From Myxococcus hansupus (GTDB taxonomy: Bacteria > Myxococcota > Myxococcia > Myxococcales > Myxococcaceae), in the NCBI RefSeq assembly GCF_000280925.3, contig NZ_CP012109.1:4112501-4176500 (forward strand): 64,000 bases of DNA. The letters are read 5' to 3'. The notes below the pieces were generated by a model that was given only the letters and a program-made list of their open reading frames with translations, was not told where the DNA came from and did no database searches. Shown here one piece after another: positions 26,580 through 35,253 of the stretch. The position numbers were made by a program, and so were the translations under genes. Each line of letters starts with the position of its first letter. The stretch's first letter is position 1.

Positions 26580-26630
26580 CGAACACCCTTCCATCACATC
26601 GGGGGTGTCCACGGAAGCGGGAGAGGCTCA

Positions 26631-27189
26631 CACCGCCCCTCCCCGAGTAAAAAACGCCCAGCGTGAACTGCCCCGCGCGGAAGGCCCCATCCTTCCACTC
26701 CACGGCGCTCACACGTTGCTGCGTCTTCCCACTGCGCACCCATGCGAGGTAGCCGTCTGGTCGAAGGACGGCCAGATGCGTGAAGCGTTCCGCCCGAAGG
26801 TCCAACTCGGCGCGAGACACTGCTCCCGCGGTCAACACCTCGCGCAGCATGTACCCAACAGCCATGCGGGCCGGGAACTGTCCGAGCGTCACCTCCTTCT
26901 TGCCCAGTGCCTCCAACAGCGTCGCGGCCTGCGTGGGCGTCAGCGTCCTCTCGGGCCATTCTTCGAGCTCCGCCAATCCCGCGCCACGCACGAGCGCACC
27001 GAATGCATCACGCCGAGGGCCTCGCGAAACGCCCGCCCCTCGGGAAGCGACCGGTACGTCCACCTCCAAGGCGCTCCCACCGGGCAGCGATGACCGCTGA
27101 TGGAGAGAACCCCTTCGAGTCGAGGCTTCACTCCCTGCGCAGCCCGTAACGATGAAGACCGCGCAAAGAACCCAAAGGCCAGCACGCAC
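26631..27189 (-). pseudogene. Tox-REase-5 polymorphic toxin, N-terminal lipoprotein fragment
   Basis: About 186 codons from a GTG at 27189. A lipoprotein signal (LWVLCAVFIVTGC) is followed by a mixed alpha/beta region ending GVFYSGRGGV at the IS junction. After the junction the frame runs on into the IS to 26542 with 29 foreign residues. Deleting 25371-26630 plus one CAC copy joins GRGGV to FRELNGR in frame and gives a protein of 489 aa. Homologous myxobacterial toxins that I recall have this same continuous order. Confidence 0.82.
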
Positions 27190-27385
27190 CCATCACCCCC
27201 TGGAGCAAATGCTGGCACTGACGGCGGACAACCAGCAACCCCATCCCGAGGCAGTCACCACCCTGGCGCTCCTCGCGGGCGCGCAGTTGAGCCCGGACCG
27301 AAGCACACATTCCCAGGCCCCAGCCCGGCTCGCCGTCCCAACAGGCAGTGCATACCCTTCCGCGGAGCAGCCTCCTGACGGCGGG

Positions 27386-28039
27386 GTGGACGTGGCGACG
27401 CAGCAAGGCAGGACCCGGAAGGCACGGAAGCGGACGTCCAGCGGTCAACGCTCCGACACGGCGCTGCTGATCATCGACGTCATCAACGACCTGGAGTTCC
27501 CAGGCGGTGAAGCCGTCCTCCCGTGGGCCCTTCGGATGGTGAAGCGCCTGGAGCCCTTCGCGGCCAGCATGCGGCGGGCCGGCGTCCCGGTCATCTACGT
27601 CAACGACAACTTCGGCTACTGGCGCAGCAACTTCCGCGACATCTACGCGCACTGTACCGGTCCGGGCATCCGGGGCCGGAACGTCGCACGAGCCCTCAAA
27701 CCTCAGCCGGATGACTACTTCATCCTCAAGCCCAAGCACTCGGCCTTCTTCGCCACGTCCCTGGTGCCGCTCCTGGACCATCTGGGCACGAAGAAGCTCA
27801 TCCTCGCAGGGCTGGCCACCAACCTGTGCATCTTCTTCAGCGCCCATGACGCCCACATGCACGAGTACAAACTCACCGTGCTGAGCGACTGCTGTGCGGC
27901 GGAGAGCGACAGCGACCACGACCTGGCGCTCTCCCAACTCCAGCGCTTCCTCCACGTGCGCGTCTGCCGAAGCGACGAAGTGAAACAGCGCGTGAAGCGT
28001 CGCCGCTCCACGGCCCGACGTCCTCGCGCCGCGAAGTAG
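27386..28039 (+). CDS. Isochorismatase-family cysteine hydrolase
   Basis: About 217 aa if started at the GTG at 27386 (another GTG at 27392). The frame runs back to 27152, but that part overlaps the toxin start and is not domain sequence. The fold is shown by TALLIIDVINDLEF (catalytic Asp), YFILKPKHSAFFAT (catalytic Lys) and LILAGLATNLCIFFSAHDA (nucleophilic Cys). Family members hydrolyse C-N or ester bonds (isochorismate, nicotinamide, N-carbamoyl compounds); the substrate here is unknown. The tail is basic. Confidence 0.82.
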   Translation: MDVATQQGRTRKARKRTSSGQRSDTALLIIDVINDLEFPGGEAVLPWALRMVKRLEPFAASMRRAGVPVIYVNDNFGYWRSNFRDIYAHCTGPGIRGRNVARALKPQPDDYFILKPKHSAFFATSLVPLLDHLGTKKLILAGLATNLCIFFSAHDAHMHEYKLTVLSDCCAAESDSDHDLALSQLQRFLHVRVCRSDEVKQRVKRRRSTARRPRAAK

Positions 28040-28056
28040 CCCTGGCACCCCCAGCC

Positions 28057-28899
28057 TCAGGGCGCGTCGTACCTCGAAAAGAAGCTCGCCAGGCTCTCGT
28101 GGTAGAGCGGATCGATGAGTGTCGTGAGGTGGCTGCGTCCCAGGACGACGACGTTCTCCACCCGGGGAAGCTCTCGCGCCATGCGTGCCGACTTCGAATA
28201 GGGACCGTCGAAGCCGCCATTCACACACAGCACCGGGAACGCCACGCGGGACAGGTCCGGGTCCACCCGCGTCCAGGCGCCCCACGCCTCGACCAGCGCC
28301 GCGTGAGCCACCCTGTCGGGAGGCGGCGTGTTCGCGTTGGAGCGCTCGATCTCCTCCAGCATCCACGCCTCTTCGGGATCCGTCCCCTGAGGATCACGCG
28401 CCAAGGCAGCGGCCCGGAGCGCGTCATCCTGCTCGTCGACCCCAGCCCCTCCGACATGCGCGGAGAGGAACCGCTCCGGGACACGCTGCATCAGCCGGAG
28501 CGTCATCGAGCCGCCCATCGAGTAACCGCCGATGTGCGCCTTCTCGATGCCCAACGTGTCCATCAACTCGATGACGTCGGTCACCATCCGCTCGCCATAG
28601 GCGGAGGGCTCGTGCGGAGCGTCACTCTCTCCATGCGCCCGCTGATCCAACAGGATCACCCGGTGCCGCGCCCCCAGGGCGTCCACGAAACCCGGAGCCA
28701 CCCAAGCGCTGGCCGCCGACCCCATGTAGCCATGGAGCAGCACCACCGGGCTCCCCTCCCCGGCCCGCTCCAGATAGTGGAGGCGAACCCCGTCGCTGGT
28801 GGTGAACCAACCATCCACCATCCGGTCCGGCGACTCAGAATCACAGCCCACGAGGGACACGAGTGCGACAGCCACCACGGCCACGGTCCATCTCGACAT
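28057..28899 (-). CDS. Alpha/beta-hydrolase lipoprotein
   Basis: 280 aa from the ATG at 28899 (MSRWTV); the lipobox is SLVGC. PVVLLHGYMGSAASAW supplies the oxyanion loop, HIGGYSMGGSM the nucleophile elbow (Ser in GYSMGG), and VVLGRSHLTTLID the catalytic His. FDQR-like LLDQRAHGESD follows the fold. It is a membrane-attached periplasmic or surface hydrolase of the proline-iminopeptidase/esterase type; the substrate is unknown. It converges on the isochorismatase gene with a 17-nt gap. Confidence 0.85.
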   Translation of the reverse strand: MSRWTVAVVAVALVSLVGCDSESPDRMVDGWFTTSDGVRLHYLERAGEGSPVVLLHGYMGSAASAWVAPGFVDALGARHRVILLDQRAHGESDAPHEPSAYGERMVTDVIELMDTLGIEKAHIGGYSMGGSMTLRLMQRVPERFLSAHVGGAGVDEQDDALRAAALARDPQGTDPEEAWMLEEIERSNANTPPPDRVAHAALVEAWGAWTRVDPDLSRVAFPVLCVNGGFDGPYSKSARMARELPRVENVVVLGRSHLTTLIDPLYHESLASFFSRYDAP

Positions 28900-29031
28900 G
28901 TAGGGTCTCCGCAAGCGGAGGCAAGGACACCCCGTTCGGCCCGACGTGACGCCTCACTCCTCCCGAAACACTGCTGGTTTCGGGAAAACACCGGAGCCCC
29001 CGAAAACTGTCACCCCGCGTCCGCCGCCGCG

Positions 29032-30564
29032 TCAGACGTTGTAGGCGCGGACGACCTGGGACACGCGTTCGGACAGCATCTTCAAGGAGTCCGCCGCGTC
29101 GCTGGTGGTGGAGATGCGTGACACCGTGTCCGTCATCAACGTGTTCAGCTCATTCACGGCGGTGAAGATCTGCTCGATGCCCGTGGCCTGCTGGCTCACG
29201 GTCCGCGCGATCTGCCGGGCCGCCGCGGTGCTGTCCTCGACGATGGTGGTGAGCTGCTTCAGGGTGTCTCCGGAGGTGCGGACCTGCGCCAGGCCCGCCT
29301 CCATGCGCTCGGTGCCCTCGGCGGTGATCTCCACGGTGCCGATGATGGCCTGGTTGATGTCCAGGAGGATGCGCCGCACCTGATTGGTGGCGCGGATGGA
29401 CTGGTCCGCCAGCACGCGAATCTCACGGGCCACGACGGCGAAACCGTGTCCATGCTCGCCGGAGCGCGCCGCTTCGATGGCCGCGTTGACGGCCAGCAGG
29501 TGGGACTGGTCCGCCAGGTCCTTCACCGTCTCGGTGATGCCGCTGATCTGCTTGGTCCGCTCGCCCAGGGCGGTGATGCGCGCGGCGATCTCCGCCACCT
29601 GATTGCGCACCTCTTCCATGCCATCGATGCTGGCCGCCACCGACTCCTCGCCCGTGCGGCTCAACTGCTCGGCGCGCTCGGCCACCTGGATGACGGACTC
29701 CGCGGAGCCCGACGCGAGCAGCGCCGTCTGACGAATCTCCTGCGCCGTCACCTGCGTCTCCTGGAGCGCGGCGGCGTGCCGGGTCACCATCTCGTTCTGC
29801 TGCTCGGCGGACTCCGTCAGCCCCATCACCGAGTCACTGAGCAGCTCCGTGGAGGACTGGAGCTGGTGCAGCAGATCCTTCAGCTTGCCCACCAGCAACC
29901 CCACGGCTCGCGCGAGCTGCCCCACCTCGTCGTTCGAGTCGATGCGGATGACCTCGCGCAGGTCGCCATGCACGGCGATTCGCCGCACCACCGACTCCAG
30001 TTTGACCAGCGGCGAGACGATGGCGCGGCTGATGAAGAAGGCCGCCCCCGTGAACACCAGCAACGCGACGACCACCACGATGCCCACGTTGGAGAGCGCG
30101 CCCTCGACCCGGCCTCGCGCCTGGGTGCGGTCGAAGCCCACGTGGACGCGGCCAGCGCCGCCTGGCACCAGCGCCATCAGGTCCTGCAGCTCCGTCGCGC
30201 CATCCCGGAGGATCAGCCCATCCTCCGACGCCATCAACTGCTCACGCGCGTCGCGGAGGACCTGCGCCTTCTCACCGGCCACGCCCACGAGCGCGCCGTC
30301 CGCGTCGAAGGCGGCCACATAGGCCACACCACCATGTTGGGCCACGGCCTCCAGCGTCTGCTGCACTTCCTCGTGCGCGTGACGCTTCATCCCATCCGAC
30401 AGCGCGGAGGCCAGCACCGTGGGCAGCGCGCCGCTCAGCTCCCGGCCCTGGGCCTCGAAGGCCTCCTGGAGCCGAGGCACCGTGTAGCCCTGGGAGAGGA
30501 GGACGAACAGGAGCGCCACGACGATGGGCGCCAAGGTGATTTTATGCGTGAGAGAAAGTCGCAT
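29032..30564 (-). CDS. Methyl-accepting chemotaxis protein
   Basis: 510 aa. TM1 is at about residues 9-28 (ITLAPIVVALLFVLLSQGY). A short periplasmic sensor of about 130 residues follows. TM2 is at about 159-182 (VGIVVVVALLVFTGAAFFI). Then come a HAMP segment (SPLVKLESVVRRIAVHGDL) and a long cytoplasmic signalling coil. The hairpin tip GHGFAVVAREIRVLADQS is the conserved CheA/CheW-contact region. No che genes lie nearby, so it is an orphan receptor; the ligand is unknown. Confidence 0.93.
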   Translation of the reverse strand: MRLSLTHKITLAPIVVALLFVLLSQGYTVPRLQEAFEAQGRELSGALPTVLASALSDGMKRHAHEEVQQTLEAVAQHGGVAYVAAFDADGALVGVAGEKAQVLRDAREQLMASEDGLILRDGATELQDLMALVPGGAGRVHVGFDRTQARGRVEGALSNVGIVVVVALLVFTGAAFFISRAIVSPLVKLESVVRRIAVHGDLREVIRIDSNDEVGQLARAVGLLVGKLKDLLHQLQSSTELLSDSVMGLTESAEQQNEMVTRHAAALQETQVTAQEIRQTALLASGSAESVIQVAERAEQLSRTGEESVAASIDGMEEVRNQVAEIAARITALGERTKQISGITETVKDLADQSHLLAVNAAIEAARSGEHGHGFAVVAREIRVLADQSIRATNQVRRILLDINQAIIGTVEITAEGTERMEAGLAQVRTSGDTLKQLTTIVEDSTAAARQIARTVSQQATGIEQIFTAVNELNTLMTDTVSRISTTSDAADSLKMLSERVSQVVRAYNV

Positions 30565-30859
30565 CCGCCCCGCCCCATCCGGGCACCCACTGGAAATGAT
30601 GCTCCATCCAACAATTCAGACGCGGCGCATTGTGGGCGCCTGCGTGCGGGGGTGCAATCCCTCGGGAAACCACTACTTCACAGACGCACCCGGCTGCTCT
30701 GCCAATGGAATTTCACGCCGGGCATGAACAACGCCAACCACGGCGCCGATCCAAACCCAGACACGCGCAAAAGTGAATGGACACATGCAAGGCTTTGTGC
30801 ACGGGGTCCACCATTTACGTATCGGCGCACGGCGTGGGTGCTACAGTCGACCCCACATC

Positions 30860-31324
30860 ATGCAAGAAACCACCTACCAGCGGCTCCGCGCCGCGGACGC
30901 CGACCTGGCGCTGATGCGAGATCTGAACGCCGTCTTCGCGGAGGCGTTCGAGGACCCCGAAGCGTATGCCCAGCCCCCCGAGGACGACTACCTGCGCGCC
31001 ATCCTCGGCCGAGAGGAGACGGTCGTCCTGGTGGCCCGGGTCGACAGCCAGGTCGTGGGCGGACTCGTGGCCTATGAGCTCCCCAAGCTGGAGCGGCGAT
31101 GCAGCGAGCTCTACGTGTATGACCTCGCCATCGCGACGCCGTTCCGGCGCCGGGGCATCGCGAGCGAGCTGTTCGTGCGCCTGAGGAAGATTGCCGCGGA
31201 CCGCGGCATCCCCGTCATCTTCGTCCAGGCGGACGCGGGAGATGCGCCGGCCGTCGGACTCTACGCGGGCATGGGCACGCGCGAGGACGTGGCGCACTTC
31301 GACATCACGACCACGAAGGCCTGA
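30860..31324 (+). CDS. GNAT acetyltransferase, AAC(3)-I-like
   Basis: 154 aa from the ATG at 30860. The line-up EAFEDPEAYAQPPEDDYLRAIL, then VVGGLVAYELPKLE, ELYVYDLAIATPFRRRGIAS (acetyl-CoA loop RRRGIA) and IFVQADAGDAPAVGLYAGMG follows the AAC(3)-I aminoglycoside 3-N-acetyltransferases motif by motif, including the DDPAV-like segment and the terminal HFDI. It may acetylate aminoglycosides, but chromosomal homologues can have other amine substrates. No mobile-element signature is next to it. Confidence 0.82.
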   Translation: MQETTYQRLRAADADLALMRDLNAVFAEAFEDPEAYAQPPEDDYLRAILGREETVVLVARVDSQVVGGLVAYELPKLERRCSELYVYDLAIATPFRRRGIASELFVRLRKIAADRGIPVIFVQADAGDAPAVGLYAGMGTREDVAHFDITTTKA

Positions 31325-31390
31325 GCCCCCGCGCGGCACGGGGAGCCGCCATCGCTCCGCCGTGCGGCTTCGGACCTCGCGGCGACGCGC

Positions 31391-32581
31391 TTACGGCGCG
31401 TCACCCGCGACCGCGGCCCGCACCGTGCTCCACCACGCCGTGTCGGAGCGCTCCTTCGTGGGCTCCACGGGATGCCCCAGGATGGGCGTGAGCAGTGAGA
31501 CACCCCGCTCACGCGCCTCGGCCACCAGCTCGTTCGCGGGTGCGTCCCAGGCGTGCAGCGCCAGGTTGAACGTGCCCCAGTGGATGGGCAGCAACGTTCG
31601 CCCCTTCACCATCTCGTGCGCCTTCAAGGCCTGCTGCGGCCCCAGGTGGATGCTCCCCCAGGACGGGTGGAACGCGCCCACCTCGAACATGGCGACGTCG
31701 AAGGGGCCGAAGCGCCGCCCCACTTCCTCGAACTCGTCCGTGAGCCCCGTGTCACCGCTGAAGAAGACGCGGTGCTGCGCGCCCAGCAGCGTCCAGGACG
31801 TCCACGACGTGCTGTTCCGGTCCGTCAGGCCCCGCCCCGAGAAGTGCTGCGCGGGCGTGGCGACCACCCGCAGCCGCCCCTCGCCCAGCGACACCTCCTG
31901 CCACCAGTCCAGCTCCACCACGCGCTCGGCGGGCACGCCCCACTGCTCCAGGTGCGCCCCCACGCCCAGCGGGGCGTAGAACGGCACCTTGCGCGACGCC
32001 AGGGCGCGAATGGTGGGCATGTCCAGGTGGTCGTAGTGGTCATGCGAAATCAGGATGGCATCCACGTCCGGCAGCGCCTCCAACGGCAGCGGTGGCGGGT
32101 GGAAGCGCTTGGGGCCGGCGATGGTGGTCGGCGATGCGCGCTCGCCCCAGATGGGGTCGGTGAGGACGCGGAAGCCATCAATCTCCACCAGCAACGTGGA
32201 GTGCCCCAGCCACGTCACGCGCAGCCCCGTCTCCGGCGGCTTCGCCAGCGCCGCGGCCACGTCTTGCTCCATGGGCAGCGGCGCGGGCGGCGTGCGCTGC
32301 TGCGTCCCGAAGAGCATCTCCTTCAGGGTGCTCCACGTCGGCCCGTTGAGCGCGACCCGGTCCCCCGCCGTGTTGGTGAAGATGCCGTCCTTGTAGCGGG
32401 AGGACGCCTTCATCCGCGCCAGCCTCGCGCCCTCGGCGTTCGCGCCAAAGGCCTGGAGGCCGTCGGTCGTCGTCCAGGTGAGGATGCCGAGAACCCCGGC
32501 GGCCAGCGCCACCACCATCAAGGAGTACCGCCACCAGCCACGCCGCCGAGGCCGCGTTGGGGCCAGGAATGCTTCGCTCAT
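31391..32581 (-). CDS. MBL-fold metal-dependent hydrolase (UlaG/NAPE-PLD-like)
   Basis: 396 aa. One N-terminal membrane helix (LMVVALAAGVLGILTW) anchors the protein. Metal motifs are WLGHST, ISHDHYDHLD (HxHxDH), a His in TPAQHFSGRG, FFSGDTGL, and the C-terminal PIHWGTFNLALH. The arrangement matches the UlaG/NAPE-PLD branch of beta-lactamase-fold proteins, possibly phosphodiesterases acting on lipids. It is probably periplasmic. Exact substrate unknown. Confidence 0.87.
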   Translation of the reverse strand: MSEAFLAPTRPRRRGWWRYSLMVVALAAGVLGILTWTTTDGLQAFGANAEGARLARMKASSRYKDGIFTNTAGDRVALNGPTWSTLKEMLFGTQQRTPPAPLPMEQDVAAALAKPPETGLRVTWLGHSTLLVEIDGFRVLTDPIWGERASPTTIAGPKRFHPPPLPLEALPDVDAILISHDHYDHLDMPTIRALASRKVPFYAPLGVGAHLEQWGVPAERVVELDWWQEVSLGEGRLRVVATPAQHFSGRGLTDRNSTSWTSWTLLGAQHRVFFSGDTGLTDEFEEVGRRFGPFDVAMFEVGAFHPSWGSIHLGPQQALKAHEMVKGRTLLPIHWGTFNLALHAWDAPANELVAEARERGVSLLTPILGHPVEPTKERSDTAWWSTVRAAVAGDAP

Positions 32582-32641
32582 GGCCCCAACGTCTAGCGCT
32601 GACCACGAGTCAGCGCCCGGGAAATCAGCCCTCGGCCGCGA

Positions 32642-32962
32642 CTACCGGCCGCTGGTGACCTTCAACCCCACGATGGAGACCAACAGCAGCGCCAGGAAGA
32701 AGAGGCGCGCCGGGGTGGCGGGCTCACGGAAAAGCACCATCCCCAGGATGGCCGCGCCCATGGCACCAATCCCCACCCAGACGCCGTAGGCGGTCCCGAT
32801 GGGCAGGTTCTTCGTGGCCACACCGAGCAACACCATGCTGGCGACGATGGCACTGCCTGTCAGCACGCTGGGAACCAGGCGAGTGAAACCTTCGGTGTAC
32901 TTGAGGCCGATCGCCCAACACACCTCGAGCAATCCCGCGATGACGAGGAGAATCCAGGACAT
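32642..32962 (-). CDS. gdx: SMR transporter, Gdx/SugE-type guanidinium exporter
   Basis: 106 aa with four transmembrane helices. [19 protein letters not shown] carries the essential Glu13, and [14 protein letters not shown] after it is the signature that separates Gdx/SugE from the multidrug EmrE branch. [19 protein letters not shown] in helix 3 is also typical. Members form dual-topology dimers that export guanidinium in exchange for protons. A guanidine-III riboswitch motif lies 21 nt upstream of the start, just before the ribosome site AGGAG (32972-32976), which strongly supports this substrate. Confidence 0.93.
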   Translation of the reverse strand: MSWILLVIAGLLEVCWAIGLKYTEGFTRLVPSVLTGSAIVASMVLLGVATKNLPIGTAYGVWVGIGAMGAAILGMVLFREPATPARLFFLALLLVSIVGLKVTSGR

Positions 32963-32982
32963 GACGTACGACTCCTGATGTC

Positions 32983-33023
32983 GCGTCGTCTTGTCCTCAC
33001 CGGGTACGGCGCACCTCGTCCGG
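32983..33023 (-). promoter_or_regulatory. Guanidine-III riboswitch (ykkC-III)
   Basis: The 41-nt minus-strand RNA reads CCGGACGAGG, then TGCGCCGTACCCGG, then TGAGGACAAGACGACGC. It matches the known guanidine-III core (as in Thermobifida fusca) at nearly every position. CCGG 33020-33023 can pair with CCGG 33000-33003, and GCGCCGT 33006-33012 with ACGACGC 32983-32989 with one C-A mismatch. The RNA ends 6 nt before the AGGAG site, so guanidinium binding should open translation of the exporter. Confidence 0.9.
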
Positions 33024-33251
33024 GCCGACGACCTCACGATGAGGCGCCGACGGGCCCCTGTATAAATCCCCCGTGCTCCCAGTTCAACCGAAGCCACGAG
33101 GCCACTGCCCCACGGGGAGGGACACGGGAGCTGCGTCATGCAAGCACCCATGGAAGGGCTCGCGATGGAGGCTGGCTTGGTCCGGGTTGAACCGGGCTGT
33201 CCTCGGTCTCAGCTTCTCTCGGAACATTCCCAGCGGTCGGAGGCATTCGAG

Positions 33252-33869
33252 ATGAAACGAATCCAGGCACTGGTCGTCGCGGGCGCGTTGTGTGGGGGCA
33301 CGGCCCTGGCCAAGGACGAGCCGAACATGCGGGGGCTCACGGTGACCGTGGGTGGCGGCGTGGAAGGCTACAGCGGAGGACTCGCGCCGCGCATCGACCC
33401 GGGCGCAGCCTACGGCGCCACCGCGGCGCTCAAACCGTCTCGCGTGTTCGGCATCGAGGTGGGCTACACCGGCGCCATCAACAAGATCGACCGGCGCGAC
33501 GTGCGAGAGCTGGCGCGCAACCCGGACATCGTTCGCAATGGCGGACAGGCCGTGGCCACGATTGGACTCACGGCCAGCCCCATCCAGCCCTACATCCTCG
33601 GCGGATTGGGCATCAACCGATACAACGTCCGCCGAGGCGCCGAGGCGCTCGGCTACCGCGACGACACCGCGGGCGCCGTGCCCTTGGGCGCGGGGCTGCG
33701 CTTCTACTCGGGCGCCTTCACCGCGGACCTGAGGGCCAACTACAACCTTCTCTTCGACCAGGAGCTCGTCCCCTCGCTGCGGCCGGCGGAGAATCAGCCG
33801 ATCTCGGACGTCACGTTCGCGGGGGGCTCCAGCTACAACGCCACGCTGAACATCGGCGCCACGTTCTGA
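33252..33869 (+). CDS. Outer-membrane beta-barrel-like protein
   Basis: 205 aa from the ATG at 33252, with GGAGG 8 nt upstream. A signal peptide (MKRIQALVVAGALCGGTALA) is followed by alternating strands with aromatic girdles: GLTVTVGGGVEGYSG, FGIEVGYTGAINK, QPYILGGLGINRYNV, AGLRFYSGAFTADLRANYNLL-like segments, and a terminal YNATLNIGATF ending in Phe, as expected for BAM insertion. It is probably an eight-stranded OmpA/OprG-type barrel of unknown function. It diverges from the guanidine-regulated exporter gene. Confidence 0.75.
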   Translation: MKRIQALVVAGALCGGTALAKDEPNMRGLTVTVGGGVEGYSGGLAPRIDPGAAYGATAALKPSRVFGIEVGYTGAINKIDRRDVRELARNPDIVRNGGQAVATIGLTASPIQPYILGGLGINRYNVRRGAEALGYRDDTAGAVPLGAGLRFYSGAFTADLRANYNLLFDQELVPSLRPAENQPISDVTFAGGSSYNATLNIGATF

Positions 33870-33882
33870 GTGAGCGGCGCGG

Positions 33883-33908
33883 GGGCCCGGGACACGCTTC
33901 CCGGGCCC
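33883..33908. terminator. Hairpin between convergent genes
   Basis: Perfect 9-bp stem GGGCCCGGG / CCCGGGCCC with an 8-nt loop, 13 nt after the outer-membrane protein gene and 8 nt beyond the stop of the minus-strand gene. It could stop transcription in both directions. Confidence 0.65.
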
Positions 33909-33916
33909 TGCTCGCG

Positions 33917-35068
33917 TCACCGCAAGCCGTCGTGGATGAACTTGAGGACGGCGAGGAACTGTCGGTCCATCACCAGCAGGATGAGCAGGGGCGCCAGCGC
34001 CGAGCCGATGACGGCTTGCAGCGCCAGCAAGTCCCAGGGAAACAGCCGCATCCTCCGCGCCAGCGTGTACGCAGTGCCGATGTCCGCCAGGGAGGACATC
34101 TCGGGCGCCCCTAGCAAATCCTTCTCCGGTCCGCCTTCGAACCACTTCTGCTCGAACTGCCGGGAATGGCGTGCCGCGAGCGGAGAGAAACCCGCGCTGC
34201 ACCGCCGCTTGGCGCGCACCAACTGCGGGACGAAGAAGCCCATGGGCGCGAACACCATCGCCACCGCGCCCGCCGCGATGACGGCCAGCGGAATCACGTA
34301 GGCCACCGGGTTCGCGGACAGCCCCTGGGGCTCGACCCGGGACGTGTACGCGGCCACCACCACGGCCAGGGAGAACACCACCGGCGAGAAGCTGGCCTGA
34401 GCGACAGGGAGGAATCCCAGTCCCGCCATCATGTCGGGATGGGTGGGCACCAGCGTCAACGGCAGCCTCGACACGCGAAGCAGGAAGGCGCTCCACACGA
34501 CGCCTCGCCACAGCCACCGGAGCGCGAGGAAGCGAAACAGCGGCTGGCTCACCAGGAGGTTCCACCATCCCGCCATGGAATAACCATTTCCATCCGGCCC
34601 CAGCGTCCAGGAACGGGTGGCGGCGTCCGCGGGGGCGATGAGGGTGAGCGCATAGGCCAGAGTGAGCAGCAGCACCTCGACGACGTAGCTGTCACGCCAG
34701 CGCATGGCCCTATGGGCGTCCGCTTCGAAGGTCTCCAAACCATCAGCCCGCACGAGGTTGGAGTGAAGGAAGTGCCTGGCCGCGAAGCGCAGGCGCCCAT
34801 CGATGTAGGGCTCCGCGCCAATCAGCACCGGCAAGGCAATCAAGAGCTGGGCGTGGACCTGCAGCTCATCGAAGAGCGAGGCCACGGCGTGGCGTCCGCC
34901 GACCAACGAGAACAAGAGCAGCGGGAGCCAGGCGAGCACGGCGACCACGAGGGCCCGCAGCACCGGGTCATAGCGGTGCCGAGGCGCCCGGCGCAGCCGC
35001 TGCTCGGCTTCGAACAGCAGCCCGCCCTTCACCAGGGAGAAGTCGGCAAGCGTCGCGTGCAGGTCCAT
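33917..35068 (-). CDS. Integral membrane protein, unknown function
   Basis: 383 aa with about six hydrophobic helices, for example VLRALVVAVLAWLPLLLFSLV, SYVVEVLLLTLAYALTLIA, VVFSLAVVVAAYTS and VIPLAVIAAGAVAMVFAP. Between the fourth and last helices lies a cytoplasmic-type segment rich in Arg/Lys (VRAKRRCSAGF, ARHSRQFEQKWFEGG). I recognise no transporter or enzyme motif. The ATG at 35068 is divergent from the FGE-type gene. Confidence 0.7.
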   Translation of the reverse strand: MDLHATLADFSLVKGGLLFEAEQRLRRAPRHRYDPVLRALVVAVLAWLPLLLFSLVGGRHAVASLFDELQVHAQLLIALPVLIGAEPYIDGRLRFAARHFLHSNLVRADGLETFEADAHRAMRWRDSYVVEVLLLTLAYALTLIAPADAATRSWTLGPDGNGYSMAGWWNLLVSQPLFRFLALRWLWRGVVWSAFLLRVSRLPLTLVPTHPDMMAGLGFLPVAQASFSPVVFSLAVVVAAYTSRVEPQGLSANPVAYVIPLAVIAAGAVAMVFAPMGFFVPQLVRAKRRCSAGFSPLAARHSRQFEQKWFEGGPEKDLLGAPEMSSLADIGTAYTLARRMRLFPWDLLALQAVIGSALAPLLILLVMDRQFLAVLKFIHDGLR

Positions 35069-35253
35069 GGCGCGGAGGTGCCGACAAGGGCGGCACCGGG
35101 TTCACGGTGGGGACGCCCGCGTCACCGGACAAGCGCGCTCGGGCTGGCTGCCGGGCCCCGCCGGGAGGGTCGGACATGGACACGCGCCCTGCCCCTCAGG
35201 GCCGGATTGTTCCCAGCCGCGCGGCCCCCACGTTTCCCACGGGAGGCACGCAC

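Larger units (their letters stand above)
25371..26630 (-). mobile_element. IS3-family insertion sequence (1260 bp)
   Basis: The ends are inverted repeats of 25 bp with 23 matches: 25371-25395 against the complement of 26606-26630. Both begin 5'-TGAGCCTC and end GTGGACA. The flanks show a 3-bp direct repeat CAC (25368-25370 and 26631-26633), the usual target duplication. It carries overlapping orfA and orfB with a frameshift site. Both frames are intact and the disrupted host gene has not decayed, so the insertion is recent. Confidence 0.93.

Noticed and set aside
25381..26611. IS boundaries at the inner TGGACA motifs with target repeat CGG
   Set aside because: That choice leaves the toxin halves out of frame. 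The outer boundaries have longer inverted repeats starting 5'-TG, as in IS3 elements, and restore the frame.
27152..27385. N-terminal extension of the isochorismatase frame
   Set aside because: It overlaps the toxin gene start on the other strand, lacks domain character, and the family domain begins after residue 100 of the long frame.
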